Part shown: piece by piece, positions 25,339-36,636 of the stretch
Position numbering within the stretch: position 1 is the stretch's first letter
How the letters are laid out: every line of letters starts with the position of its first letter
DNA from: Crossiella equi
Lineage (GTDB): Bacteria > Actinomycetota > Actinomycetes > Mycobacteriales > Pseudonocardiaceae
Assembly (NCBI RefSeq): GCF_017876755.1
Contig: NZ_JAGIOO010000001.1
Span: 3,643,786 to 3,707,785, forward strand
Direction: 5' to 3'
Length of the DNA stretch: 64,000 bases
The notes under the pieces: generated by a model
The model's input: the letters and a program-made list of their open reading frames with translations, nothing else
Databases searched by the model: none
What the model was told of the DNA's origin: nothing
Translations under genes and position numbers: made by a program

Positions 25339-25824
25339 ATGGAGGACTCGTCACGGCCCGAACGGTCGGGTGGGCCACGCGGCGGGGTGATCCGCGCGGT
25401 GGACGACACGCTGCGCCGGGTGCTCCGCACGAGGCTGCCGGACGGGGTCGAGGTCCGCCTGGAACCCCCGACCCCGACCTGGCTCAACGACACCGCGGCC
25501 TTGCCCGCGGTGCACGTCTTCCTGTTCGAGCTGCGCGCGGGCCGCACCCTGCGGCCCCAGCGCGACGTCGAGCTGTCCTACCTGGTGGCCGCCCGCGCGA
25601 CCGACGTCGCGGGCGAGCACGAGCTGCTGGACGAGGCCTTGGACGCGCTCACCGCGGCCGAGGCGCAGCCGCCGGTGGCGGTGCGCCTGGCCGACCACGG
25701 CGTCGGTGGCCTGTGGTCGGCACTGGGCATGCCCGCGCGCGCGGCGTTCGTCATCTCGGTGACGGCCTCGCTGCCCGCCTCCGGCACCGCGCCGGACGTG
25801 CCCGCGCAGGCGGAATGCCGTTAG
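25339..25824 (+). CDS. DUF4255 (Pvc16-like) protein, contractile injection system cap adaptor family
   Basis: The 161-aa protein fits DUF4255: an initial VIRAVDDTLRRVLRTRLP helix, a VRLEPPTPTW strand, PAVHVFLFELRAGRTLRPQRD, the VELSYLVAARATD strand and GEHELLDEALDALTA. In phage-tail-like contractile injection systems (Afp16/Pvc16) this domain forms the tail-terminator or cap that ends sheath and tube growth. No sheath, tube, baseplate or ATPase gene is present in the window, so it is an orphan here. ATG 25339 has GGGGAG at 4-nt spacing. Its stop abuts the convergent CDF gene. Confidence 0.8.
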   Translation: MEDSSRPERSGGPRGGVIRAVDDTLRRVLRTRLPDGVEVRLEPPTPTWLNDTAALPAVHVFLFELRAGRTLRPQRDVELSYLVAARATDVAGEHELLDEALDALTAAEAQPPVAVRLADHGVGGLWSALGMPARAAFVISVTASLPASGTAPDVPAQAECR

Positions 25825-26760
25825 CTACCAAGCCAGTTCGCGGCACTTGGCCTGGTGGCCCGCCGGTTCGACCTGGAGCGTGGCGTGCTCGATGTGATAG
25901 CGCTCGGCCAGCATCTTCTGCGCCTGGGCCAGCACGTCGGCCAGGTCCACGTCGGCCTTCGCGGTCAGGTGCGCGGAGGCGACCTCCATGCCCGAGGTCA
26001 GCGTCCACACGTGCAGGTCGTGCACCTCGATCACGCCGGGCAGCTCCTGCAGCGCGGCCGACATCTCGTCCACGTCCAGCCGCTCCGGGGCGTGCTGGAA
26101 CAGGATGCGCAGCGCCTTGCGGCCGAGCACCCAGGCCCGCGGCAGCACGAACAGGCCGATGGCCACGCCGATCACCGGGTCCGCGTAGCGCCAGCCGAAG
26201 AGCATGGTGACCAGGCCGGAGATGAGCACGCCCACCGAGCCGATGGCGTCGGCCACCACCTCCAGGTAGGCGCCCTTGACGTTGATGCTCTCCTCGGCGC
26301 CGCCGCGCAGCATGAGCAGCGCGATGAGGTTGTTCACCAGGCCGACGACCGCCACGATCGTGACCGGCAGGCCCGGGACCTCCGGCGGGGCGCCGAAGCG
26401 GTCGAGGGCCTCGATGAGCACGCCGATGGCCACCGCGAACAGCAGCAGCGTGTTGGCCAGCGCGGCGAGCACCTCGGCCCGGTAGAGCCCGAAGGTGCGC
26501 CCCGCGCTCTGCCCGGCGCGCTTGGCCACGATGATCGCGGCCAGCGCCATGCCCACGCCGAGGACGTCGGTGAACACGTGCGCGGAGTCGGAGAGCAGGG
26601 CCAGCGAGGACGTGTAGAGCCCAACGGTCACCTGCATGACCAGGGTGACCAGCCCGAGGCCGACCGCCCACCACAGCCGGTTCACGTACTTCGCCGAGGC
26701 GCTGGCGGCTTGCGCCGCGGGCAGCCCGTGACCATGTCCGTGCCCGTGTCCCTGACCCAT
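25825..26760 (-). CDS. cation diffusion facilitator (CzcD-type metal/proton antiporter)
   Basis: The 311-aa protein has a His-rich N-terminus (GQGHGHGHGHG), six transmembrane helices and a cytosolic C-terminal domain. The metal site is visible in TM2 (SDSAHVFTD) and TM5 (VADAIGSVG), matching zinc/cobalt/cadmium exporters of the CzcD group. The C-terminal domain shows VHDLHVWTLTSG and a late HIEHATLQVE. ATG 26760 follows GGAAGGGAG by 6 nt. A perfect AACATAT-N12-ATATGTT inverted repeat sits about 25 bp upstream and is the probable metal-responsive operator. Confidence 0.92.
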   Translation of the reverse strand: MGQGHGHGHGHGLPAAQAASASAKYVNRLWWAVGLGLVTLVMQVTVGLYTSSLALLSDSAHVFTDVLGVGMALAAIIVAKRAGQSAGRTFGLYRAEVLAALANTLLLFAVAIGVLIEALDRFGAPPEVPGLPVTIVAVVGLVNNLIALLMLRGGAEESINVKGAYLEVVADAIGSVGVLISGLVTMLFGWRYADPVIGVAIGLFVLPRAWVLGRKALRILFQHAPERLDVDEMSAALQELPGVIEVHDLHVWTLTSGMEVASAHLTAKADVDLADVLAQAQKMLAERYHIEHATLQVEPAGHQAKCRELAW

Positions 26761-26781
26761 CCCACGCTCCCTTCCGTCCCC

Positions 26782-26807
26782 AACATATAGTGACATGCGC
26801 ATATGTT
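26782..26807. promoter_or_regulatory. candidate ArsR-type operator upstream of CDF gene
   Basis: A perfect 7-bp inverted repeat AACATAT (26782-26788) and ATATGTT (26801-26807) with a 12-bp spacer lies 22 bp upstream of the exporter ATG and 16 bp from the end of the convergent neighbour. ATAT-rich half-sites of this kind are bound by ArsR/SmtB metal sensors. No such sensor gene is in the window, so it would act in trans. Confidence 0.5.
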
Positions 26808-26822
26808 CAACGGTGACCGAAC

Positions 26823-28481
26823 TCACTCCCGAGGATTGAGATCCAACCGGGCGCCCCAGCGCAGAAGCGCAGGTGAGAGCCTCCCGAGCAGGGCGGTGGC
26901 ATGCGCCTCGGCGGTCACCGGGCGCACCGGCACGTCCCTCTCCACGGCGTCCAGGACGGCCGAGGCGACCTTCTCCGGCGGGAAGCCGCGGCGCAGGTAC
27001 CTCCGGGTCGTCTCGGCCCGCAGCCGCGCCTCGGTGGCCGCGTCGGCCCCGGCGAACCGCGCGGCCCGGGTGATGTTGGTGTGCACGAACCCGGGGCAGA
27101 TCGCGGTCACGCCGATGCCGTGCCCGGCCAGCTCCCCGCGCAGGCACTGGGCGAGCATGAGCACGGCGGCCTTTGTGGTGGCGTAGGCGGGCAGGGTCCG
27201 CGAGGGCGTGTACCCGGCCATGGACGCGGTGACCACGAGCGACCCGCCCTCCCCGCGCTCGACCAGCTGGGGCGCGAAGGCGCGCAGGGTGTGGACCACG
27301 CCCCACAGGTTGACGTCGACCACGCGCTGCCAGTCGGCCACCGAGGTCTCCAGGAACGGCCCGGCCACGGCCACCCCGGCGTTGGCCACCACGACGTCGG
27401 GCACGCCGACCTGCTCACGCACGCGTGCGGCCAGGGCGGTGACGGCCTCGCCGTCGGTGACGTCCACGGCGAAGGCGGTGCCCCCGGCCTCCCGGGCCAC
27501 GGCGCGTGCCCCGTCGCCGTCCCGGTCGACGACGACCACGTCGGCCCCGGCGGCGGCGAAGGCCCGGGCGGTGGCCCGCCCGATCCCGCTGGCCCCACCG
27601 GTCACCAGCACCACCTTCTCCCCGAACCGCCGCGTGCTCCGCGCGGCCCGCAGCCCCCGCGCCGGCGCGGCACCCTCGACGTGGGCCACGAACTCCCCGA
27701 CCATCCGCGCGAGCACGGCCGGGTGCGTCCGGGGTGCCCAGTGCCCGGCCGGAACCTCCCGCCGCCACAGCCGCTCCGCCCACCTGGCGGTCCCGGCCAG
27801 GTGCGCGGGCCGGACGAAGGCGTCCCGGGTGGGCACCACGAGCTGCACGGGCACCGCGCAGGGCCGCGCCCGGGGCGCCCGCACGGGCAGGTTGGCCCGG
27901 TAGAGCTGGAACCCGCGCAGGACGTCCCGCACCCGCGCCCCGGACTTCCGGGCGATGACCGGGGCGAGCACACCAGCTGCCCGGGACCGGAACAGGCGGG
28001 TGTAGGCCGACCGCAGGGCCACGGTGAGCAGCGCGGGCACGTCCCGGACGCCAGCCGACCGGACCCAGGTGCCGAGGTGGTCGAGCGAGGGCCCCGACAC
28101 GGACGTGAACGAGGCGAACAACCCGGAATGTGTGGGCTCGGTCACAGCTTCCCAGCCGGTGACCGACCCCCAGTCGTGCCCCACCAGATGCACGGCCCGC
28201 CCGGGCGCCACGGCCCGCACCACCGCCACCAGGTCCTCGGCCAGCCGCCCGACCCGGTACCCCTCGACCCCCGCCGGCGCCCCCGATCTCCCACAACCGC
28301 GCACGTCATACCGCACGACGTGGAACCGCCGGGCCAGCTCCGCCACCACCCCGTCCCACAGCCGCGAGGTGTCCGGGAACCCGTGCACGAGCACCACGGT
28401 CGGGGCCGCCGGATCCCCGTGCCGCCACACGGCCAGCCGCAGGTCACCGACATCTACTGAGGAGTAGCCAGGCTCACCCAT
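26823..28481 (-). CDS. EphD-like fusion: alpha/beta hydrolase plus short-chain dehydrogenase
   Basis: The 552-aa protein has two enzymes in one chain. Residues 1-280 are an epoxide-hydrolase-type alpha/beta hydrolase (HGFPD oxyanion motif, nucleophile elbow GHDWG with Asp, PAGHWAP with the catalytic His). Residues 290-550 are an SDR (TGGASGIGRATA nucleotide loop, NAGVAVAGP, TASMAGYTPS and YATTK with Tyr-Lys). Length and order match Mycobacterium tuberculosis EphD (Rv2214c), linked to epoxy-lipid metabolism. The start ATG 28481 is preferred over ATG 28520 because the intervening codons are atypical. It ends just past the CDF operator. Confidence 0.88.
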   Translation of the reverse strand: MGEPGYSSVDVGDLRLAVWRHGDPAAPTVVLVHGFPDTSRLWDGVVAELARRFHVVRYDVRGCGRSGAPAGVEGYRVGRLAEDLVAVVRAVAPGRAVHLVGHDWGSVTGWEAVTEPTHSGLFASFTSVSGPSLDHLGTWVRSAGVRDVPALLTVALRSAYTRLFRSRAAGVLAPVIARKSGARVRDVLRGFQLYRANLPVRAPRARPCAVPVQLVVPTRDAFVRPAHLAGTARWAERLWRREVPAGHWAPRTHPAVLARMVGEFVAHVEGAAPARGLRAARSTRRFGEKVVLVTGGASGIGRATARAFAAAGADVVVVDRDGDGARAVAREAGGTAFAVDVTDGEAVTALAARVREQVGVPDVVVANAGVAVAGPFLETSVADWQRVVDVNLWGVVHTLRAFAPQLVERGEGGSLVVTASMAGYTPSRTLPAYATTKAAVLMLAQCLRGELAGHGIGVTAICPGFVHTNITRAARFAGADAATEARLRAETTRRYLRRGFPPEKVASAVLDAVERDVPVRPVTAEAHATALLGRLSPALLRWGARLDLNPRE

Positions 28482-28558
28482 GCCTGAAGACGGTAGGGCG
28501 TGAAACCCCATCGCGCCCATGCGCTAAGCTTCTCCACGTCGCCACGGCGACCGGGTTG

Positions 28559-28633
28559 GCCCCCGTAGCTCAGGGGATAGAGCACCGCCCTCCGGAGGCG
28601 GGTGCGCAGGTTCGAATCCTGCCGGGGGCACCA
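28559..28633 (+). tRNA. tRNA-Arg (anticodon CCG)
   Basis: Cloverleaf with acceptor GCCCCCG/CGGGGGC, D-arm GCTCAGGGGATAGAGC, anticodon stem CCGCC/GGCGG around the loop CTCCGGA (anticodon CCG, reads CGG), T-arm GCAGG-TTCGAAT-CCTGC, discriminator A and an encoded CCA end (28631-28633). It is followed 10 bp later by a strong terminator. Confidence 0.95.
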
Positions 28634-28642
28634 CTCAGAAGG

Positions 28643-28683
28643 TCCCGTTGTGAAGGCTTCAAGTCTTCACAACGGGATTTTTT
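28643..28683 (+). terminator. intrinsic terminator after tRNA-Arg
   Basis: The stem TCCCGTTGTGAAG (28643-28655) pairs perfectly with 28665-28677 across a 9-nt loop, followed by a run of six T (28678-28683). This is a textbook intrinsic terminator, and the only one in the window with a clear T tract. Confidence 0.92.
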
Positions 28684-29029
28684 CGTTTCGAAAGCGGACT
28701 GGCTGCCACCCCGCAACCCGGGCAAGCCGTTTCCCTCCCCCGCAATGGAAACTGAACGCCACTGGTGATTTAACCGAGTTGTCAGTCCCGTCCTCAGTGT
28801 TCTGTCCACCCACGACGGCACCTGAACTGCGGTTATCAGTCTCCGTCACACAACAAGCGCAACAGATTCTCCACACTTGGCCCTGTTTCCCTTGTGCCCC
28901 AACGCTGTTGCCCGTTCCGTCGGCAGGTGACCGCCCGCACACTCCCTCCACCACGACGCCGCGCCACCCCTGCCGGGGGAGTCCGAGCTCCTCCGTCGGC
29001 GCGGTCGCCGTGTTGATCGAGGAGGAAAC
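28684..29029. other. 346-bp gap upstream of the S1 protease gene
   Basis: No gene is seen. The stretch is lower in GC than its surroundings and should hold the protease promoter. The last bases form GAGGAGGAAAC, the ribosome binding site for ATG 29030. Confidence 0.5.
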
Positions 29030-30229
29030 ATGGTCAACTCCCTGCGCGCGGGTGTCGCCGTTAGCGCCGCGCTGGCCGCCGTGCTCGCCGGTGGCGGGGT
29101 CGCCGCCTCGGCGCCCCCGCTCAGTGGGGCCGAGCTCGCCGCCGTGGACCACCTGGTCGCCGGTGGGCTGGACCGCGCGGACGCGGTGCGCCGGCTCCAG
29201 GAACAGGACGGGCTGTCCCGGACCGCTCAGCGCCTGACCGCCGAGCTGGGGGCGCGCACCGGTGGTGCGTACCTCTCCGGCGGGCGGCTGGTCGTCGCGG
29301 TCACCGACGAGGCGGCCGCGCGGGTCGCCGAGCAGGCCGGGGCCCAGGCGCGGCGCGTGGCCCTGGGCGCGGACCGCCTGGCCCGGGCCAAGGCCGAGGT
29401 GGACCGCGTGCTCGCGGGCAACGGCGGTACCAGCAGCCGCACCGACACCAAGGGCAACGCCGTGGTCGCCTCCATTCCGGGCGGGACCGCCGGGGACGCC
29501 CTGGCCGCCCGGGTCGAGCGGATCGAGGGCGCGAAGGTGCGCCGCACCGAGGGTTCGGTGCGCACCCAGGCCGACCTGCTCGGCGGTCAGCAGATCGAGT
29601 TCTCGGTGGGCGACAAGAACTACGTCTGCTCGGTCGGGTTCAACGCCACCGACCGCAACGGCGGCTCGGTCATGATCACCGCGGGGCACTGCGCGGACGG
29701 CATCAACGACGGCGAGTTCCGCCGCAACGGCTCCTACCTGGGCACCGTGCGGCGGCACAGCTTCCCGACCAACGACTACGCGTACGCCAGCGTGGCCGCG
29801 GGCTGGACGCCGAAGGGCACCGTGTCGCAGTACAACGGCAGCGCGGTGCGGGTCACCGGCTCCAGCGTCGCCGCGGTGGGCAGCGCCATCTGCAAGTCCG
29901 GCCGCACCACCGGCTGGACCTGCGGTGAGGTCGAGGCGCTGGACGTCACGGTGAACTACGACGACGGCACCTCGGTGCAGGAGATGACCGAGGCCAGCGT
30001 GTGCACCGAGGGCGGCGACAGCGGCGGCTCCTGGCTGGCGGGCACCCAGGCGCAGGGCGTCACCAGCGGCGGGATCGGCTACTTCATCAAGGACACCAAC
30101 GGCGACGGCCGCATCGACAACAAGGACAAGGCCTTCTGCGGGGAGAAGGCGGGCAAGCCGAACGTGGCCTGGTTCCAGCCGATCGGCGAGGTCCTGACCG
30201 CGTACAGCCTGAAGCTGCGCACCAGCTGA
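29030..30229 (+). CDS. streptogrisin-like secreted serine protease (family S1)
   Basis: The 399-aa preproprotein has a signal peptide (about residues 1-27), an alpha-lytic-type propeptide to about residue 185 (an inhibitory and folding domain) and a chymotrypsin-like protease. The triad is His in TAGHC (about 220), Asp in TNDYAYA (about 248) and Ser in GDSGGS (about 331). Cysteine pairs CSVGF/HC, CKSG/CG and CTEGG match streptogrisin disulfides. A late insert [12 protein letters not shown] resembles a calcium-binding EF-type loop, unusual for this family. GAGGAGG supports ATG 29030. A perfect 15-bp terminator follows. Confidence 0.92.
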   Translation: MVNSLRAGVAVSAALAAVLAGGGVAASAPPLSGAELAAVDHLVAGGLDRADAVRRLQEQDGLSRTAQRLTAELGARTGGAYLSGGRLVVAVTDEAAARVAEQAGAQARRVALGADRLARAKAEVDRVLAGNGGTSSRTDTKGNAVVASIPGGTAGDALAARVERIEGAKVRRTEGSVRTQADLLGGQQIEFSVGDKNYVCSVGFNATDRNGGSVMITAGHCADGINDGEFRRNGSYLGTVRRHSFPTNDYAYASVAAGWTPKGTVSQYNGSAVRVTGSSVAAVGSAICKSGRTTGWTCGEVEALDVTVNYDDGTSVQEMTEASVCTEGGDSGGSWLAGTQAQGVTSGGIGYFIKDTNGDGRIDNKDKAFCGEKAGKPNVAWFQPIGEVLTAYSLKLRTS

Positions 30230-30234
30230 GCCGA

Positions 30235-30270
30235 ACCGGGCCCGCGGGCGGCAGTGCCCGCGGGCCCGGT
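30235..30270. terminator. hairpin terminator after S1 protease gene
   Basis: A perfect 15-bp stem (ACCGGGCCCGCGGGC, 30235-30249, with complement 30256-30270) has a 6-nt loop and no T tract. Confidence 0.8.
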
Positions 30271-30333
30271 CTCCGGGCAGGCCGTCGAGGACTGGGCGCG
30301 GCGCTGGCGGAGCGGCCCGCTACGGTCGGCGGC

Positions 30334-31113
30334 ATGGTGACTGTGCTCGACGGCATCCTGGACGGCGTCCGCGAGGACCTGGCCCAGCGGGAACGCGAAG
30401 TCCCCCTGGCCGAGCTGCGCGCACGGGTCGCCGACGCGCCCCCGGCGCTGGACCCCCTGCCCGGGTTCCGGGCCGAGGGCGTGTCGGTGATCGCCGAGGT
30501 GAAGCGCCGCAGCCCCAGCAAGGGCGCGCTGGCCGACATCCCGGACCCGGCCAAGCTGGCCGCCGAGTACGCCGGGGGCGGGGCGGCCGCGATCAGCGTG
30601 CTCACCGAGCAGCGACGCTTCGGCGGTTCGCTCGCCGACCTGGACGCGGTGCGCGCGCGGGTATCGGTCCCGTTGCTGCGCAAGGACTTCATCGTCACGC
30701 CGTACCAGCTGTGGGAGGCGCGGGCGCACGGCGCGGACCTCGCCCTGCTGATGGTGGTCTCCCTGGACGGCGGCCTGCTCGACGAGCTGCACGGCCTGGC
30801 CCGCGAGCTCGGCCTGACCCCGCTGGTCGAGGCGCACACCGAGGACGAGGTCGGCCGGGCGGCCGGGATCGGGGCCGAGGTCATCGGCATCAACGCCCGC
30901 GACCTGACCACGCTCCAGGTCGACCGCGCGGTGTTCGGCAGGCTGGCGCCGCTCATCCCGGACGGCGCGGTGCGGGTGGCCGAGTCCGGCGTGGCCGGCC
31001 CAGAGGACGTCGCGGAGTACCACCGGCACGGCGCCGACGTGGTGCTCGTCGGCGAGGCACTGGTGAAGTCCGGCGACCCGCGCGAGGCGATCGCCAGGTT
31101 CCGCGCGGTCTAG
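30334..31113 (+). CDS. trpC: indole-3-glycerol phosphate synthase
   Basis: A 259-aa TIM-barrel enzyme that closes the indole ring from carboxyphenylaminodeoxyribulose phosphate in tryptophan synthesis. Clear motifs: [13 protein letters not shown] (catalytic Glu and Lys, about residues 52-64), [12 protein letters not shown] (catalytic Lys), [17 protein letters not shown] and VAESGV. ATG 30334 or GTG 30337 can be the start. No other trp gene is adjacent, so trpC is separated from the rest of the pathway here, at least on the left; the next gene is convergent. Confidence 0.95.
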   Translation: MVTVLDGILDGVREDLAQREREVPLAELRARVADAPPALDPLPGFRAEGVSVIAEVKRRSPSKGALADIPDPAKLAAEYAGGGAAAISVLTEQRRFGGSLADLDAVRARVSVPLLRKDFIVTPYQLWEARAHGADLALLMVVSLDGGLLDELHGLARELGLTPLVEAHTEDEVGRAAGIGAEVIGINARDLTTLQVDRAVFGRLAPLIPDGAVRVAESGVAGPEDVAEYHRHGADVVLVGEALVKSGDPREAIARFRAV

Positions 31114-31123
31114 CCGGCGCTGC

Positions 31124-33418
31124 TCAGGTCCCTGCCGGTGCCACCGACTCGATGTTGGCGATGGTGAACTCGCGCTCGTCGTCGCGGAGGTAGCACCAGG
31201 CGGCGAGCCACTTGCCGTAGATCTCCACCGGCTGGATCTCCCGGACGGTCCGGCGCCCCCGCTTGTCGCAGTAGGTGATGAGGAGGTCGTGCTGGTTGGT
31301 CACCGCGTCGGTGAGGATCGCCAGCTCGGCCTCGGACAGGTGGGAGTTCAGCCTCGCCAGCTGTGCCAGCGTGGTGTCGTCCACGACGGGACCGCCCTGG
31401 CTGCCCGCGGGGTCGGCCAGCAGGCGCTTGGCCAGCTCCCCGGCGGTGAGCGCGGTTCGGGCGAGGGGTACGGGTCCGCAGGCCTCGACCTGGTGGCCGG
31501 TCCGGGGCTCGACGACCACCGTGCCCTGTGCGTCCTCGGCCACCGGGGACAGCCCTGCCGCGCGCAGGGCGGTCAGCACCTCGGCGGGTGGCCGCGGGCT
31601 GGACAGCACAGTGGGCGCGAGACGGCTGAGCTTGAGCGGCCGCAGCGAACGGGTGTGCAGGATCTCCGTGACGGTCGGCTCATCGGCGACCAGGCAGCAG
31701 GACACGTGCCGGACACGCACCTGGCCGTGGCGCCTGGCCGCGTCGTGCACCAGGTACGCCAGCGGCTGGGGCAGCTCCCGGCCGGACACCCCGGCCAGAT
31801 CGGCGGTCAGCTCCTCGGCGGTCCAGCCCGCGTCCAGCGCGGCGCGGACGCTGTCCGGGCTGAAGCGCCACACGGTGGCCGCGCCCCGGGCCTCGCGGAC
31901 CGCGCTGGCGGCCAGCAGCTGGGCGGTCGCGGCGTCGGGCTGACCGGAGACGACAGCGGTGAGATCGGACTGCAGGACCACCGTGCACCGCTCCTCCGGC
32001 AGCGGCACCGGCGAGGCGTCTTCGGCCAGCAGGTGCTCACCCAGCTCGGAGAGCACGTCCTCCGCGACGATCCCCAGCGCCTCGGCCTCCCGGAGCGCGG
32101 CGTCGACCTTGGCCTGCCGCAGCGGTGGCGGATAGTCGTGCAGTGGGCAGTACCAGTCGATCTCCGTGCCCGCCGCGCGGACCGACGCCCCATCCCGGGC
32201 GGCGGTCAACAGCGCCCGCCGCAGCGCTCCAGCCCGCGACTCGATCAACAGGGGTGGTGGCTCCTCCTTCACCCCCTCGTCCTCCTCCCGGCTGGTCGGT
32301 GCGTGCTCCAGCTCGAACCAGGCCACGGCCAGCGCGGCCCAGCGCTCGCCCGCGGTGGCCGAGCGCCAGGCCGGGTACCCGGTGGTCGGCACGTAACCGG
32401 GATCCGCCTGGTCCAGCAGGCCGGCGGCGTGGGCCAAGTCCAGCCACAGCGCCAACAACTCACCCGGCACCGACAGCTCGGCGGCCAGCCGCGCGCGTTC
32501 CCGCTGGCCGACCCCACCCTTCTTCAACGCCGCGACCGGCCGCAGGCTCGCCGCGTCCAGCAGCGCCGCGACCCCGCGCAGGGTGTCCTGCGCGGCGGCT
32601 TGGGCGAGGGCACGCGCCCGGGCCCGGTCCGGCCCGGGCCGGGCGAGGACGGGCGGGCCGGTCAGCGACAGCCCCGCCCCGGCGAGCCACGCGACGACGG
32701 CCACCTCCTTGGCCAAGGCCGGCTGACCGTGCACGCGCAGCAGCAGGCCTGCCCGGACCAGCTGCTCGGTCAGCTCGTTGGCCTTGCCCTGGGCCGGCGA
32801 GCCGAAGTGGATACCCCCGCCGAAGTACCCGTGCCACCTGCTCTGGAGGTGTGCCCGGACCGGGTGGGGCAGAGCCGCCACCACGGCTGTCAGGCGGCGC
32901 ACATCGGCCAGCACGGCGTCCAGCGCGTCGATCAGCTCCGGCTTGCGCAGCCCGTCCACGGTGATGCCGAGTGCGGCGGCCATGACGCGCAGGTCTCCGG
33001 CGAGCGCGGTCTTGGCGATGGTGCGGAACGGTCGTTGCACCCCGAACTCACCGGCCCACTGCTCGGTCAGCACCGGAGTGAGGTGCAGCGCCCCCTCGCC
33101 TTCCCACAGCAGGCCCAGTCCGCGCAGCCGAGCCAGGGCGGCGGCGGTGAGCTCGGCCGGGGCAGCCAGCACCTCAGTCAGCTTCGGCTCAGTCGCCGAC
33201 GGCCCGAGAACAGCGACCAGCTGGCTGACGACGAGCTCGTCGCGGTGCAGCGCCTCCAGCGCGGCGGTGACCGACTCCGCGCTGTCCAGCCGCTGGGCGA
33301 GCTGCCGGAACCCCCGGGGCGCCGGCTCCACCAGCACGTCAGGCCGTGCCGCCAGCAGGCCCGTCAGCTCCGCTTCGTCCAGTGTGCTCAGGTGTGTGGC
33401 AAAGGCTTCGATGGTCAT
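31124..33418 (-). CDS. helicase-associated-domain protein (XPB/Ssl2 C-terminal-like, WYL-like tail)
   Basis: The 764-aa protein has no P-loop helicase core. It consists of winged-helix-like repeats in the N-terminal 250 residues (for example ALEALHRDELVVSQLVAVLG), an acidic linker (SREEDEGVKEE), a Helicase_C_3/XPB-Ssl2-associated region (about 480-650: VVLQSDLTAVVSG, VWRFSPDSVRAALDAGWTAE) and a WYL-type C-terminus (LITYCDKRGRRTVREIQPVE). Such proteins are encoded in nearly all actinobacteria beside a separate XPB helicase. The role is presumed in DNA repair or transcription. ATG 33418 is chosen because GGGAG lies 9 nt upstream. Confidence 0.8.
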   Translation of the reverse strand: MTIEAFATHLSTLDEAELTGLLAARPDVLVEPAPRGFRQLAQRLDSAESVTAALEALHRDELVVSQLVAVLGPSATEPKLTEVLAAPAELTAAALARLRGLGLLWEGEGALHLTPVLTEQWAGEFGVQRPFRTIAKTALAGDLRVMAAALGITVDGLRKPELIDALDAVLADVRRLTAVVAALPHPVRAHLQSRWHGYFGGGIHFGSPAQGKANELTEQLVRAGLLLRVHGQPALAKEVAVVAWLAGAGLSLTGPPVLARPGPDRARARALAQAAAQDTLRGVAALLDAASLRPVAALKKGGVGQRERARLAAELSVPGELLALWLDLAHAAGLLDQADPGYVPTTGYPAWRSATAGERWAALAVAWFELEHAPTSREEDEGVKEEPPPLLIESRAGALRRALLTAARDGASVRAAGTEIDWYCPLHDYPPPLRQAKVDAALREAEALGIVAEDVLSELGEHLLAEDASPVPLPEERCTVVLQSDLTAVVSGQPDAATAQLLAASAVREARGAATVWRFSPDSVRAALDAGWTAEELTADLAGVSGRELPQPLAYLVHDAARRHGQVRVRHVSCCLVADEPTVTEILHTRSLRPLKLSRLAPTVLSSPRPPAEVLTALRAAGLSPVAEDAQGTVVVEPRTGHQVEACGPVPLARTALTAGELAKRLLADPAGSQGGPVVDDTTLAQLARLNSHLSEAELAILTDAVTNQHDLLITYCDKRGRRTVREIQPVEIYGKWLAAWCYLRDDEREFTIANIESVAPAGT

Positions 33419-33473
33419 CGGCGGCATACTCCCAGAACGTCCCGGGCAGCCGGTAACCCCATCGAGTGCCAGA

Positions 33474-33488
33474 CTTGACTGATTCAAG
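33474..33488 (+). promoter_or_regulatory. FurA box upstream of furA-katG
   Basis: CTTGACTGATTCAAG is a near-symmetrical dyad (CTTGA/TCAAG) closely like the FurA autoregulatory sites upstream of mycobacterial and streptomycete furA-katG operons. It lies 21 bp upstream of the furA start and would let FurA repress itself and katG until oxidised. Confidence 0.8.
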
Positions 33489-33509
33489 AAAATGCGAGAG
33501 GGTGCGGCT

Positions 33510-33938
33510 GTGCCCACCACCTCGGACTTCGAGCGCATGTTGCGCGGGGCGGCACTGCGTGTGACTCGGCCCAGGCTCGCGGTGCTGGGCGCCGTGCACG
33601 CCCAGCCGCATGCCGACACCGACACGATCCTCGGTGCGGTGCGCGAGGACCTCGGCGAGGTCTCACACCAGGCCGTCTACGACGTGCTGCGGGTACTGAC
33701 CACCGCCGGGCTGGTGCGCCGCATCCAGCCCGCGGGTCTCGTGGCCCGCTACGAGGCCAGGGTCGGGGACAACCACCACCACGTCGTGTGCCGGTCGTGC
33801 GGTGTCATCGAGGACGCCGACTGCGCCGTCGGTGCCGCACCGTGCCTGACCACCTCACACGACCACGGCTTCACCATCGACGAGGCCGAGGTCATCTACT
33901 GGGGCCTGTGCCCCGCCTGCTCCGCCGCCGCCGCCTGA
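33510..33938 (+). CDS. furA: Fur-family peroxide/iron-responsive repressor FurA
   Basis: The 142-aa Fur protein has a winged-helix DNA-binding domain ([37 protein letters not shown]) and a dimerisation domain with the metal ligands in [10 protein letters not shown], a further Cys pair in CPAC and a His/Glu-rich segment [12 protein letters not shown]. Its position 33 bp ahead of katG identifies it as the FurA/CatR subgroup that derepresses catalase-peroxidase under peroxide. GTG 33510 has GAGAGGG at 7-nt spacing; ATG 33492 is an alternative start. Confidence 0.92.
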   Translation: MPTTSDFERMLRGAALRVTRPRLAVLGAVHAQPHADTDTILGAVREDLGEVSHQAVYDVLRVLTTAGLVRRIQPAGLVARYEARVGDNHHHVVCRSCGVIEDADCAVGAAPCLTTSHDHGFTIDEAEVIYWGLCPACSAAAA

Positions 33939-33941
33939 TGA

Positions 33942-36206
<2,265 letters not shown>

Positions 36207-36219
36207 TCTCTGCTGGAAA

Positions 36220-36251
36220 GCCCGGGCCCGCCCTTCGTGGCGGGCCCGGGC
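36220..36251. terminator. hairpin terminator after katG
   Basis: A perfect 13-bp stem (GCCCGGGCCCGCC, 36220-36232, with complement 36239-36251) and CTTCGT loop, without a T tract. Confidence 0.85.
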
Positions 36252-36636
36252 CATTCCCGGCCAATCCTTTGCGCAATCCTTGCCAAGCCACTTTTGAATA
36301 ATTCACAAGTGCACGAGCGGCGCGTCCCGGCCCACTGCGGACACATGCTTGACGAATCAAGCTTTTCGGCGCTCCGTGACTACATCCGGAGCAGTGTTCG
36401 ACCCCGCGCCACACTTCAGAGTGAAGGTCGGGCGCCTTTACTACTGTCGGCTGAACTCCTTGTCGCCGTTCCGGAGTTCGGTCCCGCTTTCTTCTGGGCT
36501 ACCACTCAACGATCCGGCCGCACCGTTGAACGCGGTTAGTTGAGCCTCACTGGCACCCCCGCCTGATTGAGGGGCATACTCGCCACAACGACATGGGCGT
36601 GACTCGCAGTCACCAAAGCTCACTGTCCGCAAAAAA
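36252..36636. other. 385-bp gap, lower GC, upstream of small membrane protein gene
   Basis: No convincing gene. A 64-codon frame (36345-36539) has weak codon bias and no ribosome binding site. The stretch is AT-richer than average (for example TTTTGAATAATTCACAAG near 36292) and ends in the leader of the small membrane protein gene. Part of it (36605-36636) is weakly similar to the region before the second leader hairpin near 39220-39247. Confidence 0.4.

Noticed and set aside
28559-28683. tRNA-Arg as integration site of a mobile element
   Set aside because: No integrase, no repeat of the tRNA 3' end and a normal terminator directly after it.
36345-36539. 64-codon frame between katG terminator and the leader hairpin
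   Set aside because: Weak codon bias, no ribosome binding site, no family; left as non-coding.
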